Assembly (NCBI GenBank): GCA_029719485.1
Contig: CP120722.1
Coordinates: forward strand, 2,914,001-2,978,000
Length of the DNA: 64,000 bases
Origin: Kiritimatiellota bacterium B12222
GTDB lineage: Bacteria > Verrucomicrobiota > Kiritimatiellia > SS1-B-03-39 > UBA6053
Direction of reading: 5' to 3'
This document shows, piece by piece, positions 18,629 to 27,234 of the stretch; position 1 is the first letter of the stretch, and each line of letters begins with the position of its first letter. The position numbers and the translations under genes were made by a program. The notes under the pieces are model-generated. The model saw only the letters and a list, made by a program, of their open reading frames with translations, was not told the DNA's origin and did no database searches.

Positions 18629-20098
18629 TTACATGAGGTCTTGGTACAGTTCCAGATAGGCCTGAGCGGTCTTGGACCAAGTGACATCTTTGGACATGCC
18701 ATTTTGGCGAACTTGTTTAAATTGTTTTTTGTGATGAAACAAACTCATGGCTTCTTGGACACAATTTAACAAGGCCTCAGGACTGTAGGTATTCATACAC
18801 AGTCCGTTCCCTTCTTTCTCATCCAACCGATAATCCGTGACGGTATCTTGAAGTCCACCCGTTCGATTCACGATGGGCACAGTTCCATATCGTAAACTAT
18901 AGAGTTGATTGAGTCCACAGGGTTCAAATTGGCTGGGCATCAAAAAGAAATCTGCGCCAGCTTCCATGCGATGACTAAGGTCTGAATTGTACCCTAGTAC
19001 ACCTTTAAATTTTTCAGGCCAACGTTCATTCCACGACTCTAACCATTGATGATAAATTTCTTGACCAGAACCTAAGATCACCACTTGCAGGGGCAAGGCC
19101 ATTAATTGTTCAATCAGTTTTCCGATCAAGATGATTCCTTTTTGATCCACCAAACGGCTAATCATCACAAAGGTAGGCAACTCTTTGTTGTAGGATAATC
19201 CCACTTCTTTGAGGAGCGCTTTTTTACAGTCTTCTTTTCCGGCCAACGCACTTTTCTTATAATGAGTGGCTATGGCGGGATCGGTTTCTGGATTCCACGC
19301 TTCGGTATCCACGCCATTCACAATTCCGGTAACGGGTACAGCTAAGGACGATAATACCCCCTCCAAACCACAACCAAATTCAGGGGTCGTAATTTCACGG
19401 GCATAAGTGGGACTTACCGTGTTCACCCGATCGGAACCGGTGATGCCGGCTTTCAATAAATTAATTTGGCCGTAGTATTCCAAGCTGGGATATTGATCAA
19501 TAAAGTTACCAGGCAGATTCGTTTTGTACAATCCGGTTGCAGGGTAGAGTCCTTGATAAGCCAGATTGTGAATGGTGAACAAGGTCTTTTCATGCCCCCC
19601 CCTCCCCGTTCCTAATATCCCTTTTTCAAGCAGCAATGGAATCAATCCACACTGCCAATCATTTAAGTGTAACACCTCATAAGGACGACCTAAAACATCG
19701 ATTAGGGCCACCACCGCTTTTTGAAAAAATAAAAATCGGCTGAAGTTATCGCTGTACTCCCGGTGAGGAAGCGCGTATAGTTCACTTCGATCAAAGTATT
19801 CTTCACAATTCACAAAATATGTCAGGGTTCCACTCCATTCAGTGGAATAGACTTCGGCTTGAATCGTTTCGCCCCCCATGGGAAGTTGCAAGGTATATGG
19901 GGTTTTCGACAACTGAAAAGATCCATTTCCCTGACCCTCACGTACTTTACGGTACAGAGGCATGATCCGATCTACTTTGACTCCCAAATGATTCAATTCA
20001 TTAGGCAATGCTTCCGCTACATCGGCCAAACCGCCGGTACTGGCAAAGGGTCGGGATTCACTACTGACAAAAAGAATGCGTGAGGGGATTTTTTTCAT
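18629..20098 (-). CDS. glgA: Glycogen synthase (ADP-glucose, GT5)
   Basis: A 489-residue GT5 glycosyltransferase that extends alpha-1,4-glucan from ADP-glucose. The N-terminal donor-binding loop reads FASTGGLADVAEALP. The lysine of the usual KTGGL/KVGGL motif is replaced by serine, which I confirmed in the DNA. Other parts are normal: HLNDWQCGLIPL, FTIHNLAYQGLYP, VSPTYAREI, NGVDTEAWNPETD, ISRLVDQKG and the C-terminal MPSQFEPCGLNQLYSLRYGTVPIV.RTGGL with the catalytic Glu. The partner glgC lies about 18 kb away. It is divergent from rnr with 46 bp between starts. Confidence 0.93.
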   Translation of the reverse strand: MKKIPSRILFVSSESRPFASTGGLADVAEALPNELNHLGVKVDRIMPLYRKVREGQGNGSFQLSKTPYTLQLPMGGETIQAEVYSTEWSGTLTYFVNCEEYFDRSELYALPHREYSDNFSRFLFFQKAVVALIDVLGRPYEVLHLNDWQCGLIPLLLEKGILGTGRGGHEKTLFTIHNLAYQGLYPATGLYKTNLPGNFIDQYPSLEYYGQINLLKAGITGSDRVNTVSPTYAREITTPEFGCGLEGVLSSLAVPVTGIVNGVDTEAWNPETDPAIATHYKKSALAGKEDCKKALLKEVGLSYNKELPTFVMISRLVDQKGIILIGKLIEQLMALPLQVVILGSGQEIYHQWLESWNERWPEKFKGVLGYNSDLSHRMEAGADFFLMPSQFEPCGLNQLYSLRYGTVPIVNRTGGLQDTVTDYRLDEKEGNGLCMNTYSPEALLNCVQEAMSLFHHKKQFKQVRQNGMSKDVTWSKTAQAYLELYQDLM

Positions 20099-20144
20099 AT
20101 CGCTTTTATAACATATTTACTCAACATAAGAACTATTTTCTATC

Positions 20145-22304
20145 ATGAACAACCAACAGTTAAAACAATCCATTTTGAGCCTTATTAAAGGCCCACAGTA
20201 CCGTCCTTGTAAACTTCAAGGCATTATTTCACAACTCGGCTTACACGGAAGTCGTCGCAAGCATGTGCGAAAAATGCTTAAAGAATTAGAAGATCAAGGA
20301 GTGATCATTCAAGATAGCACCAAACGCTACGCCGTGCTCAAAAATCAAACACAGGGCAATGAACGCATTGTTAAAGGTGTTCTTTCAATTCATCCTCAAG
20401 GATTTGGTTTTCTCGTGCTCGATTCGGAGTCTGAAAATTCCGACGAGAAACTGGATGATCTCTTCATACCACCATCAAAAATGGACACCGCCCGCCATGG
20501 TGATCGGGTATTGGCAAAGATTGTACCCAATACCGGTGCCGGAAATCGTGGAGGCGATGACCTTTATGAAGGCAATGTGCTCGAAGTGATTGAGCGAGGC
20601 TCCACCGTTTGTGTGGGAGTCCTTAAACATTCCGCAGGTAATTGGCAGGTTATTCCTGACGATGCACGCATTCAGGGGCCTATACGAGTGACTGGATTTG
20701 AAGGTCTTGCACCTAAATCTGGATATAAAGCTGTGGTTATTCTGGAAGACCGTATGGACCCTTCTCAATTGGAGTCGGGAAAAGTACAAGAAATATTGGG
20801 TAAAGCCGGAGATCCAGGCGTCGATATTTTATCTATTATGCGCGGTCACGATTTAGTTTCTGAGTTCCCTCAACCTGTCATGGATGAAGCTCTCTCTTTT
20901 TCCCGTGCCGTCACCGATAAAGATATCAAAGAACGCCGGGATTTACGTGAAGAAATGATTATCACCATCGATCCTGCGGATGCACGTGATTTTGATGACG
21001 CCTTAAGTATTGAAGAAATACCAGGTAAAACCGGCTGGTTACGGGTAGGCATTCATATTGCAGATGTTGCTCACTTCGTGAAACAAAATGGTCCATTAGA
21101 TAAAGAAGCATTGTTAAGGGGTACCAGTGCCTATTTGGTTGATCGTGTCGTGCCCATGTTACCTGAACATTTAACCAATGATTTATGCAGTTTGGTACCT
21201 CACCAGGATCGTTTGGCGCATACAGTGGTGCTGGATTTAAATCAACACGGTGCCGTAAAAGCCGTCGATTCATTCCGTTCGGTCATTCACAGTAAACAGC
21301 GCCTCACTTATGAGCAGGCTCAAGTATTGTTGACGGGCGGTCAAGTGGAAGGCGTTGCGGATGAGGTGCGCGACAAAGTCGTTGCCTTGGCACGTTTGGC
21401 CCGAAAATTACGCAAAGCACGCATCCGTGAAAACGCATTGGCTTTTGAAATGCCAGAAATTCGTTGCATCTTGGATGAAGACGGTCACGTGACAGGATTC
21501 TCCAAAAAGGTGGCCATGGAAGCTTATCAGTTGGTTGAAGAATGCATGTTGATGGCCAATCGCGAAGTAGGTGCATTATTGGCCGCTCGATTTGGCACGG
21601 CCATCTATCGCATTCATGAAGAACCCAATGAGGAAAACTTCAATCAAATGGGCGCGCAGTTACGTCAGTTGGGAATCGAAGGGGTAAACGTCACTCCCGA
21701 GAATATGAATGAAATCATTCATCGTGAAATGCCTGAACCTCTTCGCCAAGCGGTAACCCTCACCTTGCTTAAAAATATGAACCGGGCCATTTATAGTCCA
21801 GAGCTCGGTGATCATTTTGGATTAGCGTTTGACACCTATACCCATTTCACTTCTCCCATTCGGCGTTATCCGGATTTGATTGCCCATCGTTTATTAACCG
21901 CCTTGGAGGAGAATAAAGAAAAACCAATCCATGATAAAAAACTACGGGACCTGTGTCGTCATTGTAGCGAACGCGAACGGGCTGCAGCCGAAGCGGAAGT
22001 CGAAACGCATCGGGTGAAAATGTTCCAATACTATACCGAAAAACTGGAAAAAGGTGAAAAGGGTCCTTACCCGGGAACCGTTTCCTCGATTATGTTTAAA
22101 GGGGTCTTGGTGGAACTTGAAGAAAGCGGTCAGCGGGGGTTGGTCCCCTTCCCTGCTTTTCAAGATGATTACTATGAAGTGAATGAAACGGGTACGCGCG
22201 CCAATGGCCGCAAAACAGGTCGGGTGATTCAGTTAGGAGACAAGATGGATGTGTTCCTAGACCGAATAGAGTTGGATACCCGCCAAATGGATTTCACAGT
22301 TTAA
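20145..22304 (+). CDS. rnr: Ribonuclease R (RNB-family 3'-5' exoribonuclease)
   Basis: A 719-residue hydrolytic exoribonuclease that degrades structured RNA. It has an N-terminal winged-helix-like region (about 1-65), cold-shock domains with GFGFLVL, and the RNB catalytic domain with the metal-binding cluster TIDPADARDFDDAL. Later RNB motifs follow (LTYEQAQ, HEEPNEENF, FGLAFDTYTHFTSPIRRYPDLIAHR). The C-terminal S1 domain is GPYPGTVSSIMFKGVLVEL. There is little basic tail, unlike E. coli RNase R. Its 3' end overlaps the convergent araC-type gene by 11 bp. Confidence 0.94.
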   Translation: MNNQQLKQSILSLIKGPQYRPCKLQGIISQLGLHGSRRKHVRKMLKELEDQGVIIQDSTKRYAVLKNQTQGNERIVKGVLSIHPQGFGFLVLDSESENSDEKLDDLFIPPSKMDTARHGDRVLAKIVPNTGAGNRGGDDLYEGNVLEVIERGSTVCVGVLKHSAGNWQVIPDDARIQGPIRVTGFEGLAPKSGYKAVVILEDRMDPSQLESGKVQEILGKAGDPGVDILSIMRGHDLVSEFPQPVMDEALSFSRAVTDKDIKERRDLREEMIITIDPADARDFDDALSIEEIPGKTGWLRVGIHIADVAHFVKQNGPLDKEALLRGTSAYLVDRVVPMLPEHLTNDLCSLVPHQDRLAHTVVLDLNQHGAVKAVDSFRSVIHSKQRLTYEQAQVLLTGGQVEGVADEVRDKVVALARLARKLRKARIRENALAFEMPEIRCILDEDGHVTGFSKKVAMEAYQLVEECMLMANREVGALLAARFGTAIYRIHEEPNEENFNQMGAQLRQLGIEGVNVTPENMNEIIHREMPEPLRQAVTLTLLKNMNRAIYSPELGDHFGLAFDTYTHFTSPIRRYPDLIAHRLLTALEENKEKPIHDKKLRDLCRHCSERERAAAEAEVETHRVKMFQYYTEKLEKGEKGPYPGTVSSIMFKGVLVELEESGQRGLVPFPAFQDDYYEVNETGTRANGRKTGRVIQLGDKMDVFLDRIELDTRQMDFTV

Positions 22305-23136
22305 GTTTTCGTTGGGTGCCTGCCGGCACCCCGAAATATGATTTGTACGCTCTGTAAAAAGTTTGCTCTGATGCAAAGCCGCTCGCGGTGGCCACATCGG
22401 GCAAACGCAGGGTATGATTGTGTAAAAGCACCTGAGCATGCTCGAGTCGCAATCTTCGCAAAAATTGCGCAGGACTTTCTTGATAACGCTGTTTAAATTC
22501 ACGGGTAAAATGCTCTCGGCTGATCCCGATTTCCTGTGCCCATTCTTTTAAGTTTCGAGGAGATCGGTATTGGGTTTCCAAGAGGTGCCGACCATAAGCA
22601 ATGGGGTCATATCCTCGTGCACCTGCGATTTGTTCCCGGTAGAGGGCCACAAGTAATCGATGGGCACTGTCGGCTAAATAAAACCGATCCCGATTCATGC
22701 CATGTTCAAAGTCTTCATGTAATTGATGAAGGAGCTGGGAAGCCTCCCCTTTTGATCTCATACGCAGCTTGGACCCGAACTGTTCTCGAATTTCATTCAC
22801 AATGGAAAGGAAGCCCGAATTCCCTGTCATATAAATCCAACGGAGTTTATAGGGACGTTCACAGTGTTCGTTTAAGGTATAGTGACTCGGCTCTCCGTAT
22901 GCAAACATCATGCAATAACCGGGTTCAATATAGGCCGGGGATTCCCCCTCTTTTTGAAAAAAAACAGAACCTGATAAAGTTTGTTGAATGACCACACCGG
23001 GGCCCTGATCACGAATTGAATTATCCCAAAAATAAGATTCATCCGTGTAACTCTCGGTTTGAACCAGGCCTATGTCCGGGAGAGATTGAAAAGGAGTTTG
23101 AAATTTCATGCGTAGCCCAGACATCACATTTTGCAT
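22294..23136 (-). CDS. AraC-family transcriptional regulator
   Basis: A 280-residue regulator. The N-terminal cupin-like sensor (residues 1-150) would bind a small ligand. The C-terminal AraC/XylS double helix-turn-helix starts near residue 185: NLKEWAQEIGISREHFTREFKQRYQESPAQFLRRLRLEHAQVLL, then LPDVATASGFASEQTFYRAYKSYFGVPAG. It diverges from the GH4 glycosidase gene across about 80 bp. The likely role is to activate that gene in response to its sugar substrate; the ligand is not known. Confidence 0.9.
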   Translation of the reverse strand: MQNVMSGLRMKFQTPFQSLPDIGLVQTESYTDESYFWDNSIRDQGPGVVIQQTLSGSVFFQKEGESPAYIEPGYCMMFAYGEPSHYTLNEHCERPYKLRWIYMTGNSGFLSIVNEIREQFGSKLRMRSKGEASQLLHQLHEDFEHGMNRDRFYLADSAHRLLVALYREQIAGARGYDPIAYGRHLLETQYRSPRNLKEWAQEIGISREHFTREFKQRYQESPAQFLRRLRLEHAQVLLHNHTLRLPDVATASGFASEQTFYRAYKSYFGVPAGTQRKLKL

Positions 23137-23217
23137 AAATCATATCAAGCAAAGCTTATCGGAACTTTATAAATTTTCGTGTAAAAGTTATCCATTATCA
23201 ACCCTATGGAGATTCAT

Positions 23218-24735
23218 ATGTGTCCCGCAAAAAAGAAAAGCACTTCAACGAAAAAAACTGTAAAAGCAGGTCATGCTGCTCATACCCAAGATGCCAGTGC
23301 GGCAGGTTTGCCAGGAGAATTTAAACGTCCCATCAAAGTAACCTTTATTGGTGCAGGCAGTTTTTTCACTCCTCGTATCTTACATGACATTGTACTCACA
23401 CCAGGAAACCAAGGGGGTGTGTTTGCTCTGGTAGATATCAATGAATCCCGTTTGCGGTTGTCCGCACGGATGTTGCGTAAGTTGATTAAACTCGCCGGTG
23501 CCAACAAATGGAAAGTCATCACCTCCACGGAACGTTCGGAAGTGATGAAAGACACAGACTATTTGATCAACTGCATTGAAGTAAATGGTCCCCAATGTGT
23601 TGAAATGGATAATGACATTCCTTTGAAATATGGTGTCGACCAATGCATTGGGGATACCATCGGACCAGGGGGCCTGTTTAAAGGTTTGCGTACCATTCCC
23701 GCATTTTTAGAAATTTTAAAGGACTGTGAAACCTATTGTCCAAAAGTTACAGTACTCAACTACACAAATCCCATGGCCATGATGGTCACAGCCGCAGGTC
23801 GCGTATCTGACATACCTGTTGTAGGTCTGTGTCATAGTGTTCAAGGAACCAGCAACTTGTTGGCGGGTTATGCGGATATCCCCTACGATGAATTATCATG
23901 GGAATGCGCAGGGATTAATCACTTGGCCTGGTTCACCAAATTAGAGCACAAGGGCACAGACATTTATCCCCGTCTGAAAAAAGATTTTAAGGAGCAATTG
24001 TCCTTATCATTGAAAGAGTTGAAAGCAGGAACTGTTGATCCAGAACTCTTGCATACCTTTCATGGACATAGTCCCCGCGAACGTCCAAAACATCATTGTG
24101 ATTTGGTACGTAAACATATGTGCACACAATTTGGCGCATTTATCACAGAAAGTTCAGGACACCTTTCTGAATACCTTCCTTATTACCGTAAGAACAAAGT
24201 AGGTAAGCAATATCTTCGCTCCGGCTATGATGGAGGATCACGTTTCTATGCCACCAACTGGCCACAATGGCGTGAAGATCAAGACAACGAACGCAAAGCC
24301 TTGTTGAAAGGGACCAAAGAAGTTGATTGGAAGCGTAGTTGGGAATATGCCTCTTGGATCATCGAAGCCATGGAAAAAAATACCCCCTATCGCATTCACG
24401 GAAATGTGATGAATCAACCGAAAGATGGCAGTGGTTTGTTGATCAGTAATTTACAAGCGGATGCCTGTGTGGAAGTCGCCTGTTTGGTAGATGGAAATGG
24501 CGTACAACCCATTCGGTACGGTAAATTGCCACCGCAGATGGCGGCACTTTGTCAAAGCAACTTGGCGATGTTTGACTTGGCAGCAGAGGCCGCTATTCAT
24601 AAAAGTAAAGAAGCGGCGATTCATGCCTTGATGTTGGATCCCCTCACCTCTGCCATTTGCAGTACCGAAGAAATTCGAAAACTGGGGAATGAAATGTTCC
24701 GTGCCGAAAAAGCATTTTTGCCGGGATATAAATAA
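23218..24735 (+). CDS. GH4-family glycosidase, probable alpha-galactosidase type
   Basis: An NAD- and metal-dependent GH4 hydrolase. The 505-residue protein has the dinucleotide loop FIGAGSFF at about 42-49, VDINESRLR as the second strand acid, LNYTNPMAMM, the metal-binding Cys205/His in CHSVQ, and AGINHLAWF. CHSVQ is the form usual in MelA-type alpha-galactosidases, though alpha-glucuronidases are close. The start at 23218 is fixed by GGAG six bases upstream. This gives a 36-residue Lys/Ala-rich extension (KKKSTSTKKTVKAGHAAH) before the Rossmann fold, which is unusual for GH4. No transporter is adjacent. Confidence 0.88.
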   Translation: MCPAKKKSTSTKKTVKAGHAAHTQDASAAGLPGEFKRPIKVTFIGAGSFFTPRILHDIVLTPGNQGGVFALVDINESRLRLSARMLRKLIKLAGANKWKVITSTERSEVMKDTDYLINCIEVNGPQCVEMDNDIPLKYGVDQCIGDTIGPGGLFKGLRTIPAFLEILKDCETYCPKVTVLNYTNPMAMMVTAAGRVSDIPVVGLCHSVQGTSNLLAGYADIPYDELSWECAGINHLAWFTKLEHKGTDIYPRLKKDFKEQLSLSLKELKAGTVDPELLHTFHGHSPRERPKHHCDLVRKHMCTQFGAFITESSGHLSEYLPYYRKNKVGKQYLRSGYDGGSRFYATNWPQWREDQDNERKALLKGTKEVDWKRSWEYASWIIEAMEKNTPYRIHGNVMNQPKDGSGLLISNLQADACVEVACLVDGNGVQPIRYGKLPPQMAALCQSNLAMFDLAAEAAIHKSKEAAIHALMLDPLTSAICSTEEIRKLGNEMFRAEKAFLPGYK

Positions 24736-24776
24736 AAGTGAGGCGCTATCCCTTGGGATCGCGACCATTAACCCAA

Positions 24777-24816
24777 AAAGCACCGAGCAAGATATGATCT
24801 TCCTCGGTGCTTTGTT
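24777..24816. terminator. Bidirectional terminator between GH4 gene and feoB
   Basis: Inverted repeat AAAGCACCGAG (24777-24787) and CTCGGTGCTTT (24803-24813), flanked by AAAAAG on the left and TTTG on the right. It can terminate the GH4 gene on the plus strand and feoB on the minus strand. Confidence 0.8.
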
Positions 24817-24847
24817 ATAGGGGGATCAATCAGAAGATACCGATCGC

Positions 24848-26782
24848 TTAGCTTATTCCTGCAAGTCGTAACCCTTGATAAACGACCAAGGCCGCCACAT
24901 AAGCAAGTACCGACATATACAACAATTGGAATCCTGCCCATTTCCACGAGCCCGTTTCAGCTTTGGTAACAGCTTGCGTAGGTAAACATTGCATCGCCAA
25001 TACATAAAAAACCAACAAACTCAGGCAGGTGGCCACAGTAAAAACCGGCGTGCCATCGTCTCGTGTGGCGTTGCGTAAGTTGTCTATCAGCAGTTGAGAG
25101 TCCTCCGCACCTGATTCTCCAATCCCATAAACAATGGATAAGCCCGAAATGATGGCTTCACGGGCCGCAAAAGATGAAAGGATGCCGATCCCTATTTGCC
25201 AATCATACCCCAAAGGACGGATGACAGGCTCCATGGCTTTACCAATTCTACCTGAAAATGAATTTTCTAACTGGAGTTGCTCAGCCACCGCAGGCGAAAT
25301 ATCCGCCGGAAGATCTGCTTTGGGATAGGTGGAAAGCACCCACAGTGCAATCGAGATCAACAGAATAACCGTTCCGGCTTGCTTGAGAAAGATCACCGCT
25401 TTTTCATAGGTATGGAAAAGAGAGTTACGGAGATTGGGCACTTTATACAAAGGCATTTCTAACAGGAGCGATTCACTTTCTCCGGGCAAAATAGTTTTCT
25501 TTAAGGCCCAAGCGGCAAATAATGCACTGAAGATCCCTAAGGAGTATGCCCCCACCAATGCCAAGGCGGCATACAAAGGTTGACTGGGAAAAAGTAAGGT
25601 AACCATCAACACATATACGGGGATCCGAGCGGAACAACTTGTCAGGGGTAAGACCAAAATGGTGACCAAACGGTCACGAGGATTTGAGATCACCCGACTC
25701 GCCATGATGGCCGGAATCGCGCAGGCGTGTCCCGAGAGCATCGGCACAAATGCTGTACCGGGGAGCCCTACTCTCCGCATCACACGATCCATCACAAAAG
25801 CAGCCCGCGCCAAATATCCCGAATCATCTAACAAAGCCAACATAAAGAAAAGCAGACAAATTTGGGGAAGAAAAACCACCACTCCTCCTACGCCACCAAT
25901 AATTCCATGTCGTAATAAGGATTGAAGATCTCCAGTGGGCACATGGGCCTCCACGAAGTCCCCTAAGTGCTCAAAGCCTAATTCAATTAAATCCATGGGG
26001 ACGGTCGCTACCGAAAAAATTCCCCAAAAAACCAACATCATAATGCCTAAGAACACACCCAATCCGATCACAGGGTGAGTGAGCACTTCATCTAAACTAT
26101 CCGTCAAACGTCCGGGCGCAGCATGACGTGTTTTAATGGCTTGTGAAACGATTTGTTCACTCCATGTAAAGCGTCCATGAAAGGGGCAACCTGAACAGCC
26201 CACCCCACATTTAACATCCTCGGATGGTTTATGGGGGCGCGGATATTCAGCCAGTCCCCAGGTGAAAATTTCTCCTACCGCTTCTTTTAACTCTTCAACA
26301 CCCTGTTTTTTCTCCACATGTACGGGAATGACTCGACACCCCAAGGAACGCTCAAGGGTTGGGATATCGATATCCAACCCTTCCTGATGTGCACGGTCAA
26401 TCATCGTAAGCGCAATCACACAGGGCAGATCACACTCTGTAATTTGGCTGAAAAGATAAAGATTGCGTTCTAAATTTGTGGCATCCATCACCGCAATCAC
26501 CACTTCCGGTTTGGGGAACTTTGGATTGGTCCCCATCAAAACTTCACCGGCAACTTTCTCTTCCAAACTGGTAGCTTCCAAGGAGTACATCCCGGGCAAA
26601 TCAATCAGTTCTAACCGTCTGTCCCCCATCTGACATTCACCACTTTTCCGACTTACCGTGGTACCTGCAAAATTGCCTACCTGCATTCGCAGACCGGTTA
26701 AGGCATTAAAAATAGTGGTTTTCCCTGCGTTGGGATTTCCAGCGAGTACCAGTTTCGATATGTGATCCGGGTGATTATCCAT
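24848..26782 (-). CDS. feoB: Ferrous iron transporter B
   Basis: A 644-residue inner-membrane Fe2+ transporter. The N-terminal G domain has G1 GNPNAGKT, G2 region VGNFAGTTVSRK, G3 DLPGMYSL and a G4 that reads ALTMIDRA rather than the usual NMID. A Cys cluster CGVGCSGCPFHGR (about residues 192-204) lies between the G domain and the first membrane helix. The membrane part has the two Gate segments (VVFLPQICLLFFMLALLDDSGYLARAAF and SCSARIPVYVLMVTLLF) and conserved SGHACAIPAIMASR. It overlaps feoA by 8 bp. Confidence 0.95.
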   Translation of the reverse strand: MDNHPDHISKLVLAGNPNAGKTTIFNALTGLRMQVGNFAGTTVSRKSGECQMGDRRLELIDLPGMYSLEATSLEEKVAGEVLMGTNPKFPKPEVVIAVMDATNLERNLYLFSQITECDLPCVIALTMIDRAHQEGLDIDIPTLERSLGCRVIPVHVEKKQGVEELKEAVGEIFTWGLAEYPRPHKPSEDVKCGVGCSGCPFHGRFTWSEQIVSQAIKTRHAAPGRLTDSLDEVLTHPVIGLGVFLGIMMLVFWGIFSVATVPMDLIELGFEHLGDFVEAHVPTGDLQSLLRHGIIGGVGGVVVFLPQICLLFFMLALLDDSGYLARAAFVMDRVMRRVGLPGTAFVPMLSGHACAIPAIMASRVISNPRDRLVTILVLPLTSCSARIPVYVLMVTLLFPSQPLYAALALVGAYSLGIFSALFAAWALKKTILPGESESLLLEMPLYKVPNLRNSLFHTYEKAVIFLKQAGTVILLISIALWVLSTYPKADLPADISPAVAEQLQLENSFSGRIGKAMEPVIRPLGYDWQIGIGILSSFAAREAIISGLSIVYGIGESGAEDSQLLIDNLRNATRDDGTPVFTVATCLSLLVFYVLAMQCLPTQAVTKAETGSWKWAGFQLLYMSVLAYVAALVVYQGLRLAGIS

Positions 26783-27062
26783 GAGGTATCATTTTCTCCC
26801 AGCAACGTTGTGAACCTTGACAAGCTTCCACGCGAATGCCTTCCGCTAATCGCGCAGATAAGCCTATACGCGTTCCGTAGACTTTCACAATCAACGGATC
26901 TCCGGATTTAAGCACTTCAAGGGTACGTCCCAGACAAATGCCCATGGATTGTAAACGGGAGGATTGTGCTTCGGTCCCTATTTCAGTGACCGTACAGCAA
27001 CTTCCAGGTGCTAACTCTAGGAGTTGAACGCTTTGAAGTATAGAAGGCTTGATGGTTTGCAT
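26775..27062 (-). CDS. feoA: Ferrous iron transport protein A
   Basis: A 95-residue SH3-fold cytosolic protein that supports FeoB. The pattern LLELAPGSCCTVTEIG, QSMGICLGRTLEVLKSGDPLIVKVYGTRIGLSARLAEGIRVE is a standard FeoA. It precedes feoB with an 8-bp overlap, forming a feoAB operon. The upstream region is AT-rich and could hold an iron-response operator. Confidence 0.92.
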   Translation of the reverse strand: MQTIKPSILQSVQLLELAPGSCCTVTEIGTEAQSSRLQSMGICLGRTLEVLKSGDPLIVKVYGTRIGLSARLAEGIRVEACQGSQRCWEKMIPHG

Positions 27063-27079
27063 ATTGATAAATCCTGTGA

Positions 27080-27106
27080 TTTATATACCAATCAATTATC
27101 ATAAAT
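27080..27106 (-). promoter_or_regulatory. Possible Fur-type operator upstream of feoA
   Basis: On the minus strand the segment reads TTTATGATAATTGATTGGTATATAAA. Its first half (GATAATTGAT) resembles the GATAAT hexamers of a Fur box, but the second half fits poorly. It sits about 20-45 bp before the feoA start. The assignment rests on position and partial similarity only. Confidence 0.2.
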
Positions 27107-27234
27107 ACATCAAAAAACATTACGAAATCATAACAATACCCGAGGATTTTTGAGAAAATACAATAATGAATTTTTTCTGAGGCGCTGATAAACATCAAAA
27201 CGTTTTTTAAGCCTGGAGGGATAAGGTTAACCTT

